Assembly (NCBI GenBank): GCA_903813345.2
Contig: CAIIXF020000006.1
Coordinates: forward strand, 5,072,989 to 5,136,988
Reading direction: 5' to 3'
Length of the DNA stretch: 64,000 bases
Source of the DNA: Owenia fusiformis
Lineage: Eukaryota > Annelida > Polychaeta > Sabellida > Oweniidae
A program made the translations under genes and the position numbers. Under the pieces are notes generated by a model that was not told where the DNA came from, ran no database searches, and worked only from the letters and a program-made list of their open reading frames with translations. Shown here one piece after another: positions 1 through 11,716 of this stretch (position 1 is the first letter of the stretch; every line of letters starts with the position of its first letter).

Positions 1-1290
1 ACTGCTCTACGTAATTCACACTGCACTGACCTACACTCTTCTCTATAGGAATCTCTATGGAGGAGGAACAACTCAGGAATGTCAATCGATACTCTGAGAT
101 AAGACCTGAGATACTCCCAGTAAACACACACCAATGTCCCTCAGAGTCTTCTCACCTCGAAGGAATCCAGGAGTTTTGGTTCCGGAAGTGTAACCTCGGC
201 TCAAGGAGTTATTTTGTCTCTATAAAACTGTCTCGTGGAAGGGGTCCAGGCTCCGGGAGTATTTTCTGCTCAGGGAGTCACCACTTCACAGGAGAAACCT
301 CTTCTTTTGTACGAGACCCTTAGCTATTGGAGTACCTTCCACTCCATGAGTTGTCTCGTCTCAGGAGAAACCTCTGCTCCTGAACGCAACCCTGGCTATT
401 TGGAGTACCTTCCGCACCGGGAGTCTTCTCGTCTCTATAGTAACCTCGTCACCACAGTAATCTCTTCTCAACCTCTACTAACACAGTCTCTTGGAAGGAG
501 TCCAGGCTCTGGAGTAACTTCTGCTCAAGGAGTCACCACTTCACAAGAGAGACCACTACAACTTCTACAGAGAAATAACAACTCTGGAATGTCAATCAAA
601 TGGTGAGATTAGACCAGAGCTGCCACTTCTCGATCGTGGAGTACCTCAGTTCCTTGAGTGTAACCTTGGCTCCAATGAGAGTAAACCTTGCAACCCAGGG
701 ATACTTTGGTTCCGGTAGTGTAACCTCAGTACCTAGCTTCTGGAGGAGTCAAATCACCTCGGAGGATGCGTCAAGTTCAGCAACTTGTATCAATTTTGGA
801 TCATCAATAACCCGGAGGAGGAGGAGCAACTCACGAATATCGATCAATAAACTGAGATTAGACGGAGCTGTATCCTCAACCCTCGGAGCAGATTCCACTC
901 TAGAATCGATGGAGGGGTGCGTGCTTTGAGCCAACAATCCTCAGAGCAGATATGGCTCTCGAATATCAATCAAACTGAGATTAGACAAGAGCAATATCTC
1001 TCGGAGTTAACTATCCTCGGGCAGATGGGATCTTAACTAGATGGAGGAGTAATCACTCGGAGCTGGCAATCCTCGGAGCAGATACAACTCTCGAATATCA
1101 ATCACAACTGAGATTAGACAGAGCTGTAACTACTCGGACCAATATTACTCGGAGGAGATATAACACTTAAATAATTGGAGGAGTAATCACTCGGAGCAGT
1201 GAGTCCTCGGAGCAGATATGGCTCTCGAATATCAATCAAACTGAGATTAGACAAGAGCCTTAATTACTCGGAGGAGGAATTACTTCTTAA
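1..1290. repeat. Degenerate tandem repeat, CTCGGAG-rich
   Basis: Short related phrases recur throughout. The left half has variants of AGGAGTCACCACTTCACA and GTAACCTC. From about 940 a clearer unit of roughly 130 bp appears (near 940, 1070 and 1205), containing CTCGGAGCAGATA, CTCGAATATCAATCA and CTGAGATTAGACA. Open frames of 60-120 codons here contain the repeats and do not resemble a protein family, so I do not call genes. Confidence 0.75.
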
Positions 1291-1375
1291 AATGACGTCA
1301 CTTCCGTAAAATAAAGATGGCCGACCGCTGGGAATTCTGGGAAGAAGAAATCAAAATGGCGGACAGCAATATGGC
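1291..1375 (+). promoter_or_regulatory. CRE/ETS/YY1-like cluster (TATA-less promoter candidate)
   Basis: Within 80 bases lie a perfect CRE (TGACGTCA, about 1295), an overlapping ETS-type CACTTCCG, AAGATGGCCG and AAAATGGCGGAC (YY1-like, about 1314 and 1352), and TTCTGGGAA. This combination is known from TATA-less animal promoters, where the ATGGC sites usually sit at or just after the start site. That would place transcription rightward. No coding exon was recognised downstream, so the site may be ancestral, or may drive a non-coding RNA. Confidence 0.35.
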
Positions 1376-1980
1376 GTCAAACTCAATAATCAAATTGCCA
1401 ACTCACCCAAAACTGGCTGTTATCTTCTTGTATCTCGCACAGTCACAACGGACGCAAAACTGCAGCAAATAATGTCAGCAAATAATCCAAATATCATGTA
1501 ATATAGTTCGCAATTCACATCAAACACGCTACCACATAAAATGATACAAACTGACGAGGTGTTTGCTCTGCAAAGTCTTGGTTTACTCTGATTTACAGGT
1601 CACTTTCTCACACTCTAATCCCAGTCATCTCAGGTTGCATCATGGGAAAATACAACTTAAGTTGGCGGTAAATTCAAATGAACCATCTGATTGGCTGAGC
1701 TCTGTTGCTGGATGCTTAATTATGCTAATTTATTCCAACCCAGCCTGCTGATCAAGTAAACATCAAAGTGCCTACGTGAGATTCTGCATGTACACACTTT
1801 GCTAAAGAAAATTCCAAATTACAGGGATGGAACATTGAATAAACATGAAATAACATAAAATCCTAAAAAATAAACGTATCACAAGCCCTAGTACTACTCA
1901 GGGGGAATTAAAAATTCCCACAATTTTTTCAAAAAAAGTTTACTTCAATAACCTCTTTTCAACAATTATTCAATAAAAAT
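1376..1980. other. No recognisable feature
   Basis: AT-rich sequence without repeats or open frames that I could link to anything. Rightward exons of a gene driven from the preceding promoter-like cluster were looked for and not found. Confidence 0.5.
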
Positions 1981-2390
1981 CCATCGTTCGTACGGTGCCT
2001 GTTACGAGACCCGTAATAGCTCGTAATTTTCGAGCCTTGTACTTGCCTGTGCGATGCCCGTAACAAGGCCCGTAATGGCTCGTCATCACTTTTGGAGAAG
2101 TGTACTTGCCATTACGGGGCTCGTAACGAGGCTCGTAATTGCTCGTTTATTTTGATGAACACTTTTTGATCGATGAAATAAAATACAACATACTTGAGAA
2201 ATGACATCGCAATTATATCTAATTATGAATTAATATGTCTTCAATAATTTCAAAATATTCGCATGTCTGTATCAACATGATAAACAGTATAAAAGCTAGG
2301 AAACAAAATAAACAGGAGGTTTACCAATACACAGGCTAATTACATCAGGCCCCGTACGAGCTCGTACGAGCCTCGAGAATTACGAGTCAT
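1981..2390. repeat. GCTCGTAA-motif repeats (two clusters)
   Basis: At 1985-2160 the phrases GCCCGTAATGGCTCGT, GACCCGTAATAGCTCG and GGGCTCGTAACGAGGCTCG recur about every 60-75 bases. A second cluster at 2345-2388 (CCCCGTACGAGCTCGTACG) is self-complementary. The motif pairs GCTCGTA and TACGAGC can form short hairpins. The cluster stops exactly where the next TIR element begins. Confidence 0.6.
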
Positions 2391-2391
2391 T

Positions 2392-4247
2392 ACACTCTCC
2401 GATGTATACCGTTCCGTATTAGTGAAATTGTTGACATTAATACGGAATAAATCATACCATTTCATGAAAAATGGTGACCTTGTCCTACGGAAATTTAGAT
2501 TATGCTTCACAGCAAGTTCGCATGGCGATACTGTATAGCACATGCTCTGGGGAATTGATTTTACTTTCTATAGACACCAAACACATCTCTGTCCATAGAA
2601 TAATAAAAAAGCCTTGGGGCCCCCACCTCCTTTGTTTACATTAAGAAAAACGTGAAAAAATGACAAAAGTTGTCATAACTTTTTAAATCTTAAAATTTTG
2701 AAACCGATTTCACTTGCCAGGGACAGATAATTTAGTCGTTGACAAACCGAACATGTCAGTTTGGTTCGTAATATCTCCAAATAAATGATTTCAACATTTT
2801 AAAAACTCGATGCTAGTCCACGTGTTAATACGGAATGGGTAAACGGTTTCCAAGTGTTAATACGAATAGGTGTTAAATCGTATACATTCTCGGGGAAATC
2901 ATAATTTCCATAAAACTTGCAATGATAATTGTTCTGATAGCTTATTGATGGACATTGGACAGTATCTTATTGCATGCAAATGGCACATTAATCGACGGCG
3001 TCAACACGTGCGTCAATCACAAGGATTGAATGTACATAATTAGTGTTTTCTTCTTTTTTCTTAAGTATTAAAAAATAATTTGTACATCGACCATGTCGAC
3101 GGCGTCAACGTGATAGCTTTACGCCCATTAATAGTAAAGATAGGTTGTTGTACCTTTTCTTATTGCATCTAATAGGTAGTACTTTATCGACGGCTTCAAC
3201 GACCGTCAACACCAGGTATTGGTTGTTCATAAACATTTTCATTACTTTTTATTATAGTATGTAACAAATAATTTCATCCCTTTATGTAACATTCATGTGA
3301 GGACGCCAACTGTTTGGCTTGAAACACAATAAAATCTTGAATCTTGTATCACATGCCCGGGATTACATGTAACCAAACCAACTCTTGTGGATATAAAAAA
3401 CATGATAATAAAAGCACCAACAAACATCTGAGTGTTTTGTTTACCGAGTTTGACCCAGTTCACCATGCATTAATCCTGTTAATTAGCTGTACTAAGTTTA
3501 TAATCCCAAATTAATCATGCACTCCTTATTAATGACCTCAATTAATTACCATGAAGTGTTAACTATCCCGCACCGCTACGCCAAAAGAACTGCGCGTACA
3601 CAGATGAAGTATGTTACTTTACGTTTATTTTCAATTCTTATAAGGATACCAAATCATGAAGGTTAGTCAGGCAAACCTTTTTTCGTAGCGGTTGTCATAC
3701 TTTCATCAAAAACCTGAAGCCGCTTTTCAAGATGCCTCGACCTCGTAAGAAGAAGAAATTGCGATTGACATTGGGGAAAAGGAGGAGGAAACGGTCTTCT
3801 ACAGTTAAAACTGATGGCTCGAGTGACACGGATAGCGATGCAGAGGCAAGTGTATTCCACAATTCAGATACAGACACTGCATCTGAAATTTCTAGGTACG
3901 TACATTGGTTAATTTACTCACCATTTGATGATCGTTGCAACTTGCAAGAGCTCTGTTTTTTGTCCAAAACACTCCCTTTATGATGTTGACCATTTATATA
4001 ATCATGTCTTGGATCCAAGCTAATAAAGCCACGTGTTTGTTTTGTATTTAAGAATTGCTATAGTCATGGGATGGTCTCGCGTGGGGTATTTCTTGGGGTG
4101 CACAAGAATACCCCACGAAAGTCCCGGTAGGTGTCATATTATTTGGTACTTTGTGAACGTGTTGAGTTGTTTTCTTACCAGCCGATTCCCCCAACACGTT
4201 CCCATAACACCAGTGGATGATTGAAGTGTTAAAAATGGACAGCTAGC
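2392..4247 (+). mobile_element. TIR element family A, truncated copy
   Basis: Starts with ACACTCTCC and runs collinear with 18387-18766 plus 19642-21093. The two copies look well over 90% identical by eye and differ by point changes and small indels. The terminal ~450 bases include several copies of TTAATACGGAAT. The copy ends abruptly after GACAGCTAGC at 4247, where the large inverted-repeat region begins, and its right terminus is missing. It has no foldback insertion at the position where the right copy has one (uninterrupted TTCGTAATATCTCC near 2769), so it serves as the empty site. Confidence 0.75.
3732..3895 (+). pseudogene. Orphan first exon inside element A (left copy)
   Basis: An ATG is followed by a strongly basic stretch (PRPRKKKKLRLTLGKRRRKR, residues 2-21), then a serine/aspartate-rich segment (residues about 28-53). 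It ends at a good splice donor, TCTAG|GTACG, at 3895. A basic nuclear-targeting start followed by an acidic Ser/Asp stretch is the layout also seen in exon 1 of the piggyBac gene in this window, so a transposase N-terminus is a fair guess. No downstream exons were recognised in either copy. The two copies differ at about eight of 55 codons while the intron just downstream is nearly identical, so purifying selection is not evident. I do not recognise the family. Confidence 0.4.
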
Positions 4248-4261
4248 CGCATTGTCTTTGT

Positions 4262-5415
4262 AACAGGATCTTAAGAGGTTCTGGACAAATCATTTGATTC
4301 TGGACTTGTCATATTTTTTTTTCAACGAAATCACATCCAAGGGTTGAATTTTTATTAGCTTTTTAGAGAGTGAGTCCTGCCTAGTATTAATTTCAATAAA
4401 AAAAGTTAAAATAGAACCCTATTTAAGAGTCAATCTAATACTTACATTACATTGATAAATTAAGGCAAATCCTGAAATATTTTTAAAGTGCGTTTTTTAA
4501 TGAAATATTATCCAGCAAGTATTTAAATGAAACGGTCTTATTTAAATACAAATCATAACATGATATTTTTCATGAAACATTTTTCAATGAAATTCAATTG
4601 AAGGGTCAAGATAAAACGAGCTAATTTAGGTGAAAACCCTTACATGATGATGTGTTTTCATAACTTCTTTCATAAAATTCCATCAAGGGGTGAATAGGTC
4701 AGCAGCTGAGCAAATTTTAAAAAATAAGTTTGTCCCCTAAGTTTCTCACTGTATTCATGTAGAGCAAGGTCTTGGGCTTATTTTGAGCTTGGGTTCTCTG
4801 TCCTAGCCCCGGCAACGAATGTGAAAATTGGTCCTATAGGTGGCGCCCCCTACAATTTGCCCCCAAATTTAAAACTATTTATTATTTTTATAACTGAAAC
4901 ATTAAGACATCTCAAATAGCTTAAATTGATCAATGGTACATTAAATTATGCATTAAAATTTTTTTCAATGTGTGAAAATCATAATTTATGGAGAAATAGT
5001 TGATTGACCCCTTAAAACGACCCCTATTTTAAAGGGGGTGCTTAAGTTAACTTCCGTAACTTTTGTGTTATTCAGGATTTTGGCTTAAAAATATTCCTGA
5101 ATATGTACAATTATGCTGTTGAGAGACTGCAGTAACCCTATTTTCATAGCTTTATCACTTTTTGAGAAAAAAAATAAAACGTATTTCCATATGATTTGGT
5201 TTCGTATTATTTTCAGATAAACCATCATCTATACTTTTTAATTTACTTTCCACACCTTATACCCGTGCATAGTATTGATAGTTTTCTTTCATTTTAGACC
5301 AATATAGATGACTGTAGTTCATATTATAGTTCATAATAATAAATAATAAAATAAAATTTAAGCAGAAATAATTGATTTACCCCTAAAAATACCCCCTATT
5401 TTAAAGGGTGTTTGT
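4262..5415. repeat. Left arm of large inverted repeat
   Basis: Reverse-complement counterparts occur in two separated pieces. 4262-4699 pairs with 16767-17195, and 4700-5415 pairs with 10380-11077. Placed together, those two pieces form one continuous arm of about 1.15 kb, so the 11078-16766 segment interrupts it. Inside are degenerate units of roughly 95 bases (GGGTCAAGATAAAACGAG and similar). The arm also carries GGTGGCGCCCCCTAC at about 4838. Confidence 0.75.
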
Positions 5416-5935
5416 GGGAGACAAAGGAAATATGTTTGAAATTCACATGCATTGAAAGCTTATGATATTTGAATGTTTTAATATGCTGGTATTCATAATG
5501 GTGAGTTTAATATTAATAGCAAATGTAAACCATCCAACATTTCTGAATAAAAGCAAAATTATAATCGATTTTACATCATGAGACAACCCCAAACCTGATA
5601 TATCTCCTAGCGATCATTATAGTCCATGTTTTCACCAAGATCCACAATCCAATAACTGAGTTTTAAATACTCTAGCATGCATTCCAAGAGGATGAACCAA
5701 TGTATGGGCTTACATAATTAAAGATTCAATCTCTCCCTGCAGGTTTCTTACTAACATGTAAAGTAATTAAAACAATTACTCCTTAACATATATTGTTTTT
5801 GGATCGTGCTGTTACAATGACTGAATTGTGCTGGTGGCACAATCACGTCAACACAATCAAGAGGTACATTTATTTCTCTTTGTTTGCTTCATCAAGTGAT
5901 CTGAATTGGTTCATGAATAATAATGTACGGACATA
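5416..5935. other. No recognisable feature
   Basis: AT-rich sequence beyond the end of the inverted-repeat arm. A short TTGTGCTGGTGGCACAAT palindrome near 5829 has a relative near 7775, on the other side of the degenerate array that follows. Nothing else stands out. Confidence 0.4.
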
Positions 5936-6526
5936 CAGGGTATTTCATATTTTTGCACCCCCCTATAAACTCATACATCTAGCATTGCTACCCTATCATT
6001 TTATATATCATATCTAAAGTTACATAGGATTGCAAATTTTCACAATCCAGGTGTATCTCTGAAAAATGATACATTGTATCAAAGATTGCGGGTACGGGGT
6101 CATTTAGAGGGCAATTCCAGATGGTTTTTGGACTCAGGCCGGTGATCTGTGCACTTTTTCTCATATCCATTTTTAATGAAAGAGGTCGCACCAGGGTCCC
6201 TGGCCTCTCCATAAGCCACTGCAAGAATCCTATCTATACATATACGCATAACTGTCACACTCATGTGCACTGAACTCTGCCATGATGACAACTGCTAGAA
6301 ATTTGAAATACAGAAACTCAATTTACCCATAAAATTGCCCTCAAACTGACCAGAAATACCCCTCGAAATGACCCGTACCCACATTCTTTGATATGGCATT
6401 TCTTTTTCCAGGGATACCACTGGATTCTGACTTTGCAATCCTATGTAACTTTCCATAAGGAGCAAAATGATATTTAACATGACATGTATGAGTTTATGGG
6501 GGATGTATACATATGAAACGCCCTTG
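5936..6526. mobile_element. MITE with CAGGGTATTTCATAT-type inverted ends
   Basis: The left end (CAGGGTATTTCATA, then CCCCCCTATAAACTCATAC and AAGTTACATAGGATTGCAA) is repeated in inverted orientation at the right end (TTGCAATCCTATGTAACTT, GTATGAGTTTATGGGGG, ATGAAACGCCCTTG). Arms are about 110 bases. The CAGGG start preceded by TA resembles the mariner-like MITEs elsewhere in the window, but the right flank has no TA, so one end has decayed. The overlapping open frames are incidental. Confidence 0.6.
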
Positions 6527-7480
6527 GGGACTGCTTAGAATGCTTGGGGTCTGGTTGTGCTTTAATAACCCCTAGTGATTCCTTAGTAGCCCTTCTGGGG
6601 CTACAGTACTTAGAATGCTTGGTGTAGTTTTATTAATCCTGATTGGTTCCTTAATAGCTTTAGTTGTCCTTAGTGATAAGATTACATGCCCTGGTTGTGC
6701 TTTAATAACCCTTATTGGTTTATCGTTAATAACCTAGTATATCCTGTTTGTGCTTTAAACATATGGTTCCTAATAGACCTTTGTAATTCCTCTATATGCT
6801 TGGTTGTGCTTTGATTACCCCCATTGGTTCATTAAATAGCCTTAGCAATTACCTACATGTAGTATGCCCTGGTTGTGGTTTAATACCCCAAATTGGTTCC
6901 TTGGTAGCCTGGTTGTGCTTTAAAAATATGTTTCCTAAAAGACCTTTGTGATGCTTGGTTGTGCTTTTATAACTCCTATTGGTTCATGAAATAACCTTAG
7001 CAATAACCGAGTATGGCTGGTTGTGGTTTAATATCCCAAATTGGTTCCTTTTATAGTGATAACCTAGTATGCCCTGATTGAACTTTGATACCCAAAATTG
7101 GTTCCTTAATAACACTAAGTGATTCCTTAGTTTGCTTAATGATGCTTTAATAATCCCTATTGGTTTCTAAATAGTACTCCCTAATATGCCTTGCTGGTGC
7201 TTTGATAGCCACAATTGGTACTTTAATATCCATAAGTGATTCCCAAAGATGCCCTTGTTGTGCTTTTGTCACCCACATTGGTTCCTTGTAGCCTCTAGCG
7301 ATTCCCTAGTATACCCAGGAAGTGGTTAAATTCATAGCTCTTGGAGACCCCTAGTATGCCTTGTGGTGCAGCAGTATTCCTTCATGGTTTCCTAGATACC
7401 CTAAATGGCTCGATGGGCTTTCTCTTGAAAGCTCATGATGGTTCCAAGTAGGTCATCATGGTGTTCTGTTAGCCCCTGGC
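6527..7480. repeat. Degenerate tandem repeat, TTGGTTCCTTAATAG type
   Basis: Units of roughly 65-85 bases contain CTGGTTGTGCTTTAATAA, CCCTATTGGTTCCTTAATAG, CCTTAGTGATTCC and TAGTATGCC in a fixed order, at least ten times with many substitutions. No long open frame persists. It appears to be an old, unhomogenised minisatellite. Confidence 0.75.
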
Positions 7481-7862
7481 CTACAAGGCATATTAGAAAG
7501 CACTAATGGGTATTTAGAGACTTATTAAAGCTCTCTGGGTATAGTAAGGAATTGATAAGGGATATAATGAAACAAATTTGGGGTATTATGGCACAACCAG
7601 TGCATATTATGATAGTACTAAGGCTATAAAAGAACCAAAGAACCAAAAAGGATATTAAAGCACCTCTTTCAGTCTTTAGCTTACTAGGGGTTCAGTTAAG
7701 ACTATTGAAAAACCAATAAGAGATATGGTATGTGTAATATTTTTGTATTGTGTTGACCTTAAATTGACTGGGTTGTGCTGGCACAATTACTGCAACACAA
7801 CCAGTAATTACCTTTCTTTGTATATGGAGAAATATTAATGCATGCACACTTTAACAAATGTA
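7481..7862. other. Short spacer, no gene
   Basis: AT-rich spacer. It has weak traces of the preceding array in reverse orientation (AATAAGGGATATAATGAAAC) and a TTGTGCTGGCACAA palindrome at about 7773. No coding potential was seen. Confidence 0.4.
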
Positions 7863-9091
7863 CAGGGTGTCAAATAAGTCCTGCCCCCCCCCTCTACAGC
7901 CAAGACGAAGTTGTATGGTACCAAGTGTAATATATCATTGGAAAGGTCTTCCAAAGTTTCGTTGATTGGCATATATCTGACAAATGTCAATCAATCTCAC
8001 AAATTTTTACAGTACAGGGTGTCCCGAAAGTATGGCCCCCCCCCCCCCCTAGGCAGACATGTTCCAATGTCCTCATAGTATGTGTCATATATCATTTTAA
8101 AGCTTATCCAAAGTTACATTGATTTGCCAAGTATCATGGTTTAACTCCCAAATGGGAAAAAGTTACAGTCATTTTAAAAGTTAGTGTTTTGTCAAAATAA
8201 AGTTCAATTTTACACCACATCACTAGTCAATGAGTCCCCCCTTGGCCATGCTCACAGCAGCAATTATTTTCAGATATGACCTTAAAAGCCCTTCAAATAG
8301 GGGTGTGGACTTTTATAACCCTCTTAAAACCTGTTAAGGAACTTTAGAAGAGTTTCTTTAGAGTTTCTACCCTCACCGTTCTCTTTTTCCAACTCAATAT
8401 CCATCCAACCCGAGAATAATTGCTGCTGTAAAAATGGCCCGGGAGGACACATTGATTATTGATTTGGTGTAAAATTGAACTTAATTTTGACCAAACACTA
8501 AATTTTGAAATGCCTGTAATTTTTTCACATTTGAGAGTTGAACCATGATACTTGGCGAATCAATGTAACTTTGGATAAGCTTTAAAATGATATATGACAC
8601 ATACTATGACGACACTGGTATATGTCTGCCTGGGGGGGGGGCATACTTTCGGGATACCCTGTATATCAATTGAGGTGACCATAGGCCTAGAAACATGGCA
8701 ATTTTGTGTATTTGGCAGGATTTTAAGAATCTGGTGTAAGAAAAGTCAAATGACCTAAAGATGACTACATATGTATATATGGCAATGAATTCAACCAATT
8801 TCTGGATAGGGTTAGATGTGTACAAAATAGAGGTGCATTGTTTCAAGTTGAATGCGAAAAAGATTAAGTTTTTGACATATTTCTGAGGTCATATCCTTCT
8901 CATTTTGACGCAATGAAAGCTGCTAAAGGAGGGTACAGTAACTAAAAAAGACATCATGAAAATATAGGTGAATTTCATCAGTTGTTGAGTTAACATAACT
9001 TTGGATGATCTTTCCAATGGTATATCACACTAGGTACCATCTATTAAGGTTTTAGCTGTAGCAGGGGGGGCAGGACTTATTTGACACCCTG
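7863..9091. mobile_element. Mariner-type MITE (outer) with TA target duplication
   Basis: The ends are CAGGGTGTCAAATAAGTCC and its inverse GGACTTATTTGACACCCTG, flanked by TA at 7861-7862 and 9092-9093. Arm similarity extends about 120 bases. CAGGGTGTC ends with TA flanks are typical of Tc1/mariner-derived non-autonomous elements. No transposase remains. A second MITE is inserted in its left part, and the sequence from 8664 to about 8980 is the non-repeated interior. Confidence 0.8.
8015..8661. mobile_element. Mariner-type MITE nested in the outer MITE
   Basis: The ends are CAGGGTGTCCCGAAAGTATG and CATACTTTCGGGATACCCTG, flanked by TA (8013-8014, 8662-8663). Each arm is about 240 bases, including TTTAAAGCTTATCCAAAGTT against AACTTTGGATAAGCTTTAAA. 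The whole element could therefore fold into a hairpin with a ~160-base loop. Poly-C and poly-G tracts lie just inside the ends. Confidence 0.85.
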
Positions 9092-9429
9092 TATATATTA
9101 TTTCTCATCTTCCTGACCAATTGATACGAAGATACAGCATACGAAGAAAAATACTTACTGCTGGTTGTGTAATGATGATTCTTCGAAAAAACATTCATAC
9201 AATATCATAGTGACATCAGATTAATCAGTTCTTGAATTACTTACAACACTTTCTAAAAGCTTGATTAGATGGTTATTACAGTTACAACTATCCTTGCACT
9301 TACAAAACATGCAACAATTAATTTTGTTCAGTTTACTTAATCTGTATTGTACCACACTTAATTAGATGGAAGTAGAAATAATTCTGATTTGCCCGTTAAA
9401 AATTCAGTCAAAGTGATATCATATTTGAA

Positions 9430-9810
9430 ATCTACATGTAAAATTACATCTAGAAATGTGTTTTTGCAACTTTGAAAATTCAATTTTCTTTGACAATGCG
9501 ATTTCTAGGTCGAAGAGATTTCCCATAGACCCCATGTTAATAAAATCACAAGAAGTGAAATATCTTTGCTTGAATTGGACAGATAATATTTTCTTTTACT
9601 GGGCATATTTTCTAATTTGTACAGTGTATAAGTATCAGATACATAAGGGTAATATGAAAATTGAAACACTAAAGCTGATGAATATTCAAGTTTAGGGGAA
9701 CTTTCTAATACCCTGCCATGTTATCGGCCTCGAATTAGCATCTTGGCGGTGAAACTGGTAACTGCCTATTCGCATCTGGTTTATTAAATTATTAAATCAG
9801 ATGTACAGAA
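9430..9810. repeat. Dispersed repeat, relative at 14060-14330
   Basis: Phrases including AAAATCACAAGAAGTGAAAT, GGTAATATGAAAATTGAA, GGGAACTTTCTAATACC and TAACTGCCTATTCGCATCTG recur in the same order and orientation at 14060-14330. The copies are diverged. No coding frame is shared between them. Confidence 0.65.
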
Positions 9811-9929
9811 TATCCTTTGTGGCAAGATCATTTTCAAGAACGAAGCCATATTCCAATGGGTCAAGCTGAGTATTTGATAAAATATGTATTTGCATATGAG
9901 TTGCAATTTAGACAAGACTGAACTAGCAT

Positions 9930-10215
9930 GGGCCATTCGTTCATACCGGAATACCCTGACAACCGTAAAGTCAGATACCGTTGTCAAAAATGGCGGATAT
10001 AACTGTCGCTTCAACTCTTAAATCACTTGGTCCTCGTTTCTCATGGGATTTTATCATCACTAATTCTGTGCATGTATTAGGCTCATGTGATGATGTATTA
10101 TACATGTATAATATCCAAATTTCTATCAAATGGGATCGTGAATCGCCACAATATAGCGTCTTCGATATCGTCAATGACAACAGAATCTGAATTTGAGTTA
10201 ATTTACAAAGACAAC
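9930..10215. repeat. Dispersed repeat with TTCGATATCGTCAATGACAA
   Basis: The right end (TTCGATATCGTCAATGACAA, then CAGAATCTGAATTTGAG and GACAACAGCATATGG) recurs at 25045-25130. The left part (CCGGAATACCCTGACA, GTCAGATACCGTTG, ATGGCGGATATAACTGTCGC) recurs in reverse orientation at 29330-29650. This is an interspersed repeat of unknown class. Open frames lie on both strands and none resembles a protein. Confidence 0.6.
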
Positions 10216-10379
10216 AGCATATGGAATATTATTTATTTATTTAGGAGCAAAGGTTAACTATTAAGTCTCCCACATACACAAGTCTACAAATTCAAGGATA
10301 TTTTCAAACCTAAATCTTGAACGAAACATAATAAGTTACAGTGAGTTATAGAAGCTATAGTGTATGTATCCCCTATCTA

Positions 10380-11077
10380 TATAAGGGGTATTTTAAGAGA
10401 TAAATCAATAATTTCTGCTTAAATTTTTATTATTATCTATTTTATATGAACTACAGTCATCTTTATTGGTCTAAAATGAAGGAAAAGTATTTTAAAATAC
10501 TATGCATGGGTATAAGGTGTGGAAAGTAAATTAAAACGTATAGATTATGGTTTATCTGAAAATAATACGAAACCAAATTATATGGAAATACGTTTTATTT
10601 TTTTTCTCAAAAAGTGATAAAGCTATGAACATAAGGTTACTGCAGTCTCTCAACAGCATAATTGTACATATTCAGGAATATTTTTAAGCCAAAATCCTGA
10701 ATAACACAAAAGTTACGGAAGTTAACTTAAGTACCCCCTTTAAAATAGGGGTCGTTTTAAGGGGTCAATCAACTATTTCTCCATAAATTATGATTTTCAC
10801 ACATTGAAAAAAGATTTTATGCATAATTTAATGTACCATTGATCAATTTAAGCTATTTGAGATGTCTTAATGTTTCAGTTATAAAAATGATAAATAGTTT
10901 TAAATTTGGCGGCAAATTGTAGGGGGCGCCACCTATAGGACCAATTTTCACATTCGTTGCCGGGGCAAGAACCGAGAACCCAAGCTCAAAATAAGCCCAA
11001 GACCTTGCTCTACATGAAACTAGTGAGAAACTTAGGGGACAAACTTATGTTTTTAAATTTGCTCAGCTGCTGACCTA
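10380..11077. repeat. Inverted-repeat arm, counterpart of 4700-5415
   Basis: Reverse complement of 4700-5415 with scattered substitutions. Examples are GTAGGGGGCGCCACCTATAG at about 10919 against CTATAGGTGGCGCCCCCTAC near 4835, and the polypurine tract around 10590. It ends at GCTGACCTA (11077), exactly where the 5.7-kb inserted segment starts. Confidence 0.75.
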
Positions 11078-11169
11078 GAAGATAAAATGATCGAATTAAA
11101 GTGATTTAAGGATCACGAGAATATGTTTTCTTTGATATTTTCTATGAAATCCCATCCAATGGTCAAGGT

Positions 11170-11716
11170 AAAATTTTGATTTTGATTTTGATTTGGTCAC
11201 TTGTTCGAAAGATCCATATAAGGCCCATAGAACCATATAGGAACGTCATTTTGAATGTCACGTGATAGATCCATATAAGGCTTTTAGAACCATTTATGGA
11301 AAGATGAGGGAAGCCCCTGACACCTGTTTCACGATTTTTATGCACTTCATTATTGTACCGAAGTTTGCCGATTCGATTCGTCGTATTTCGGAATCCTGGT
11401 GACAATTTTATACTCCATTGGAGTATTTTTGACCTACTTCTTATGACGGAAATTCCCGAACCTTGTTCGGATTAATCCGGATTTTCTGACCTACTTTATC
11501 TACCGAGATTTCACGAGTTAACATTCGTCTCATTCCGGAATCCTGGTGACAATTTTATACTCCATTGGAGTATTTTTGATCTACTTTTTCTGGATTTTGC
11601 CCTACTTATTATATCTTGACAACAAGCAAATCAAAAAGTTCGACATGAACGGGTCTCGATCAACTAACCTAGACTATGGAAGCCAGGCACGCTAACCATG
11701 AGGCCAACGAGCCACC
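11170..11716 (-). mobile_element. tRNA-derived SINE, minus copy
   Basis: Reading leftward from 11716: GGTGGCTCGTTGGCCTCATG (A-box-like), then GATCGAGAC (B box, matching GWTCRANNC) at 11653-11661. A body follows in which a ~50-base segment (ATACTCCAATGGAGTATAAA) occurs twice, ending in a (TCAAAA)n-type tail near 11175. A tRNA-like head, unrelated body and simple-repeat tail are the SINE hallmarks. The copy lies within the inverted arm, so it was duplicated together with the arm. Confidence 0.6.

Noticed and set aside
2340-2543. Open frame on the minus strand shared with 21591-21788 on the plus strand
   Set aside because: Both lie in the TIRs of element A in mirrored positions. Differences include frameshift-equivalent changes at the ends, and there is no domain.
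11163-11405. 80-codon open frame, identical to one at 16439-16681
   Set aside because: Identity is explained by the inverted arms. The frame lies in the SINE body and tail, with the (TCAAAA)n tail giving the Ile/Lys end.
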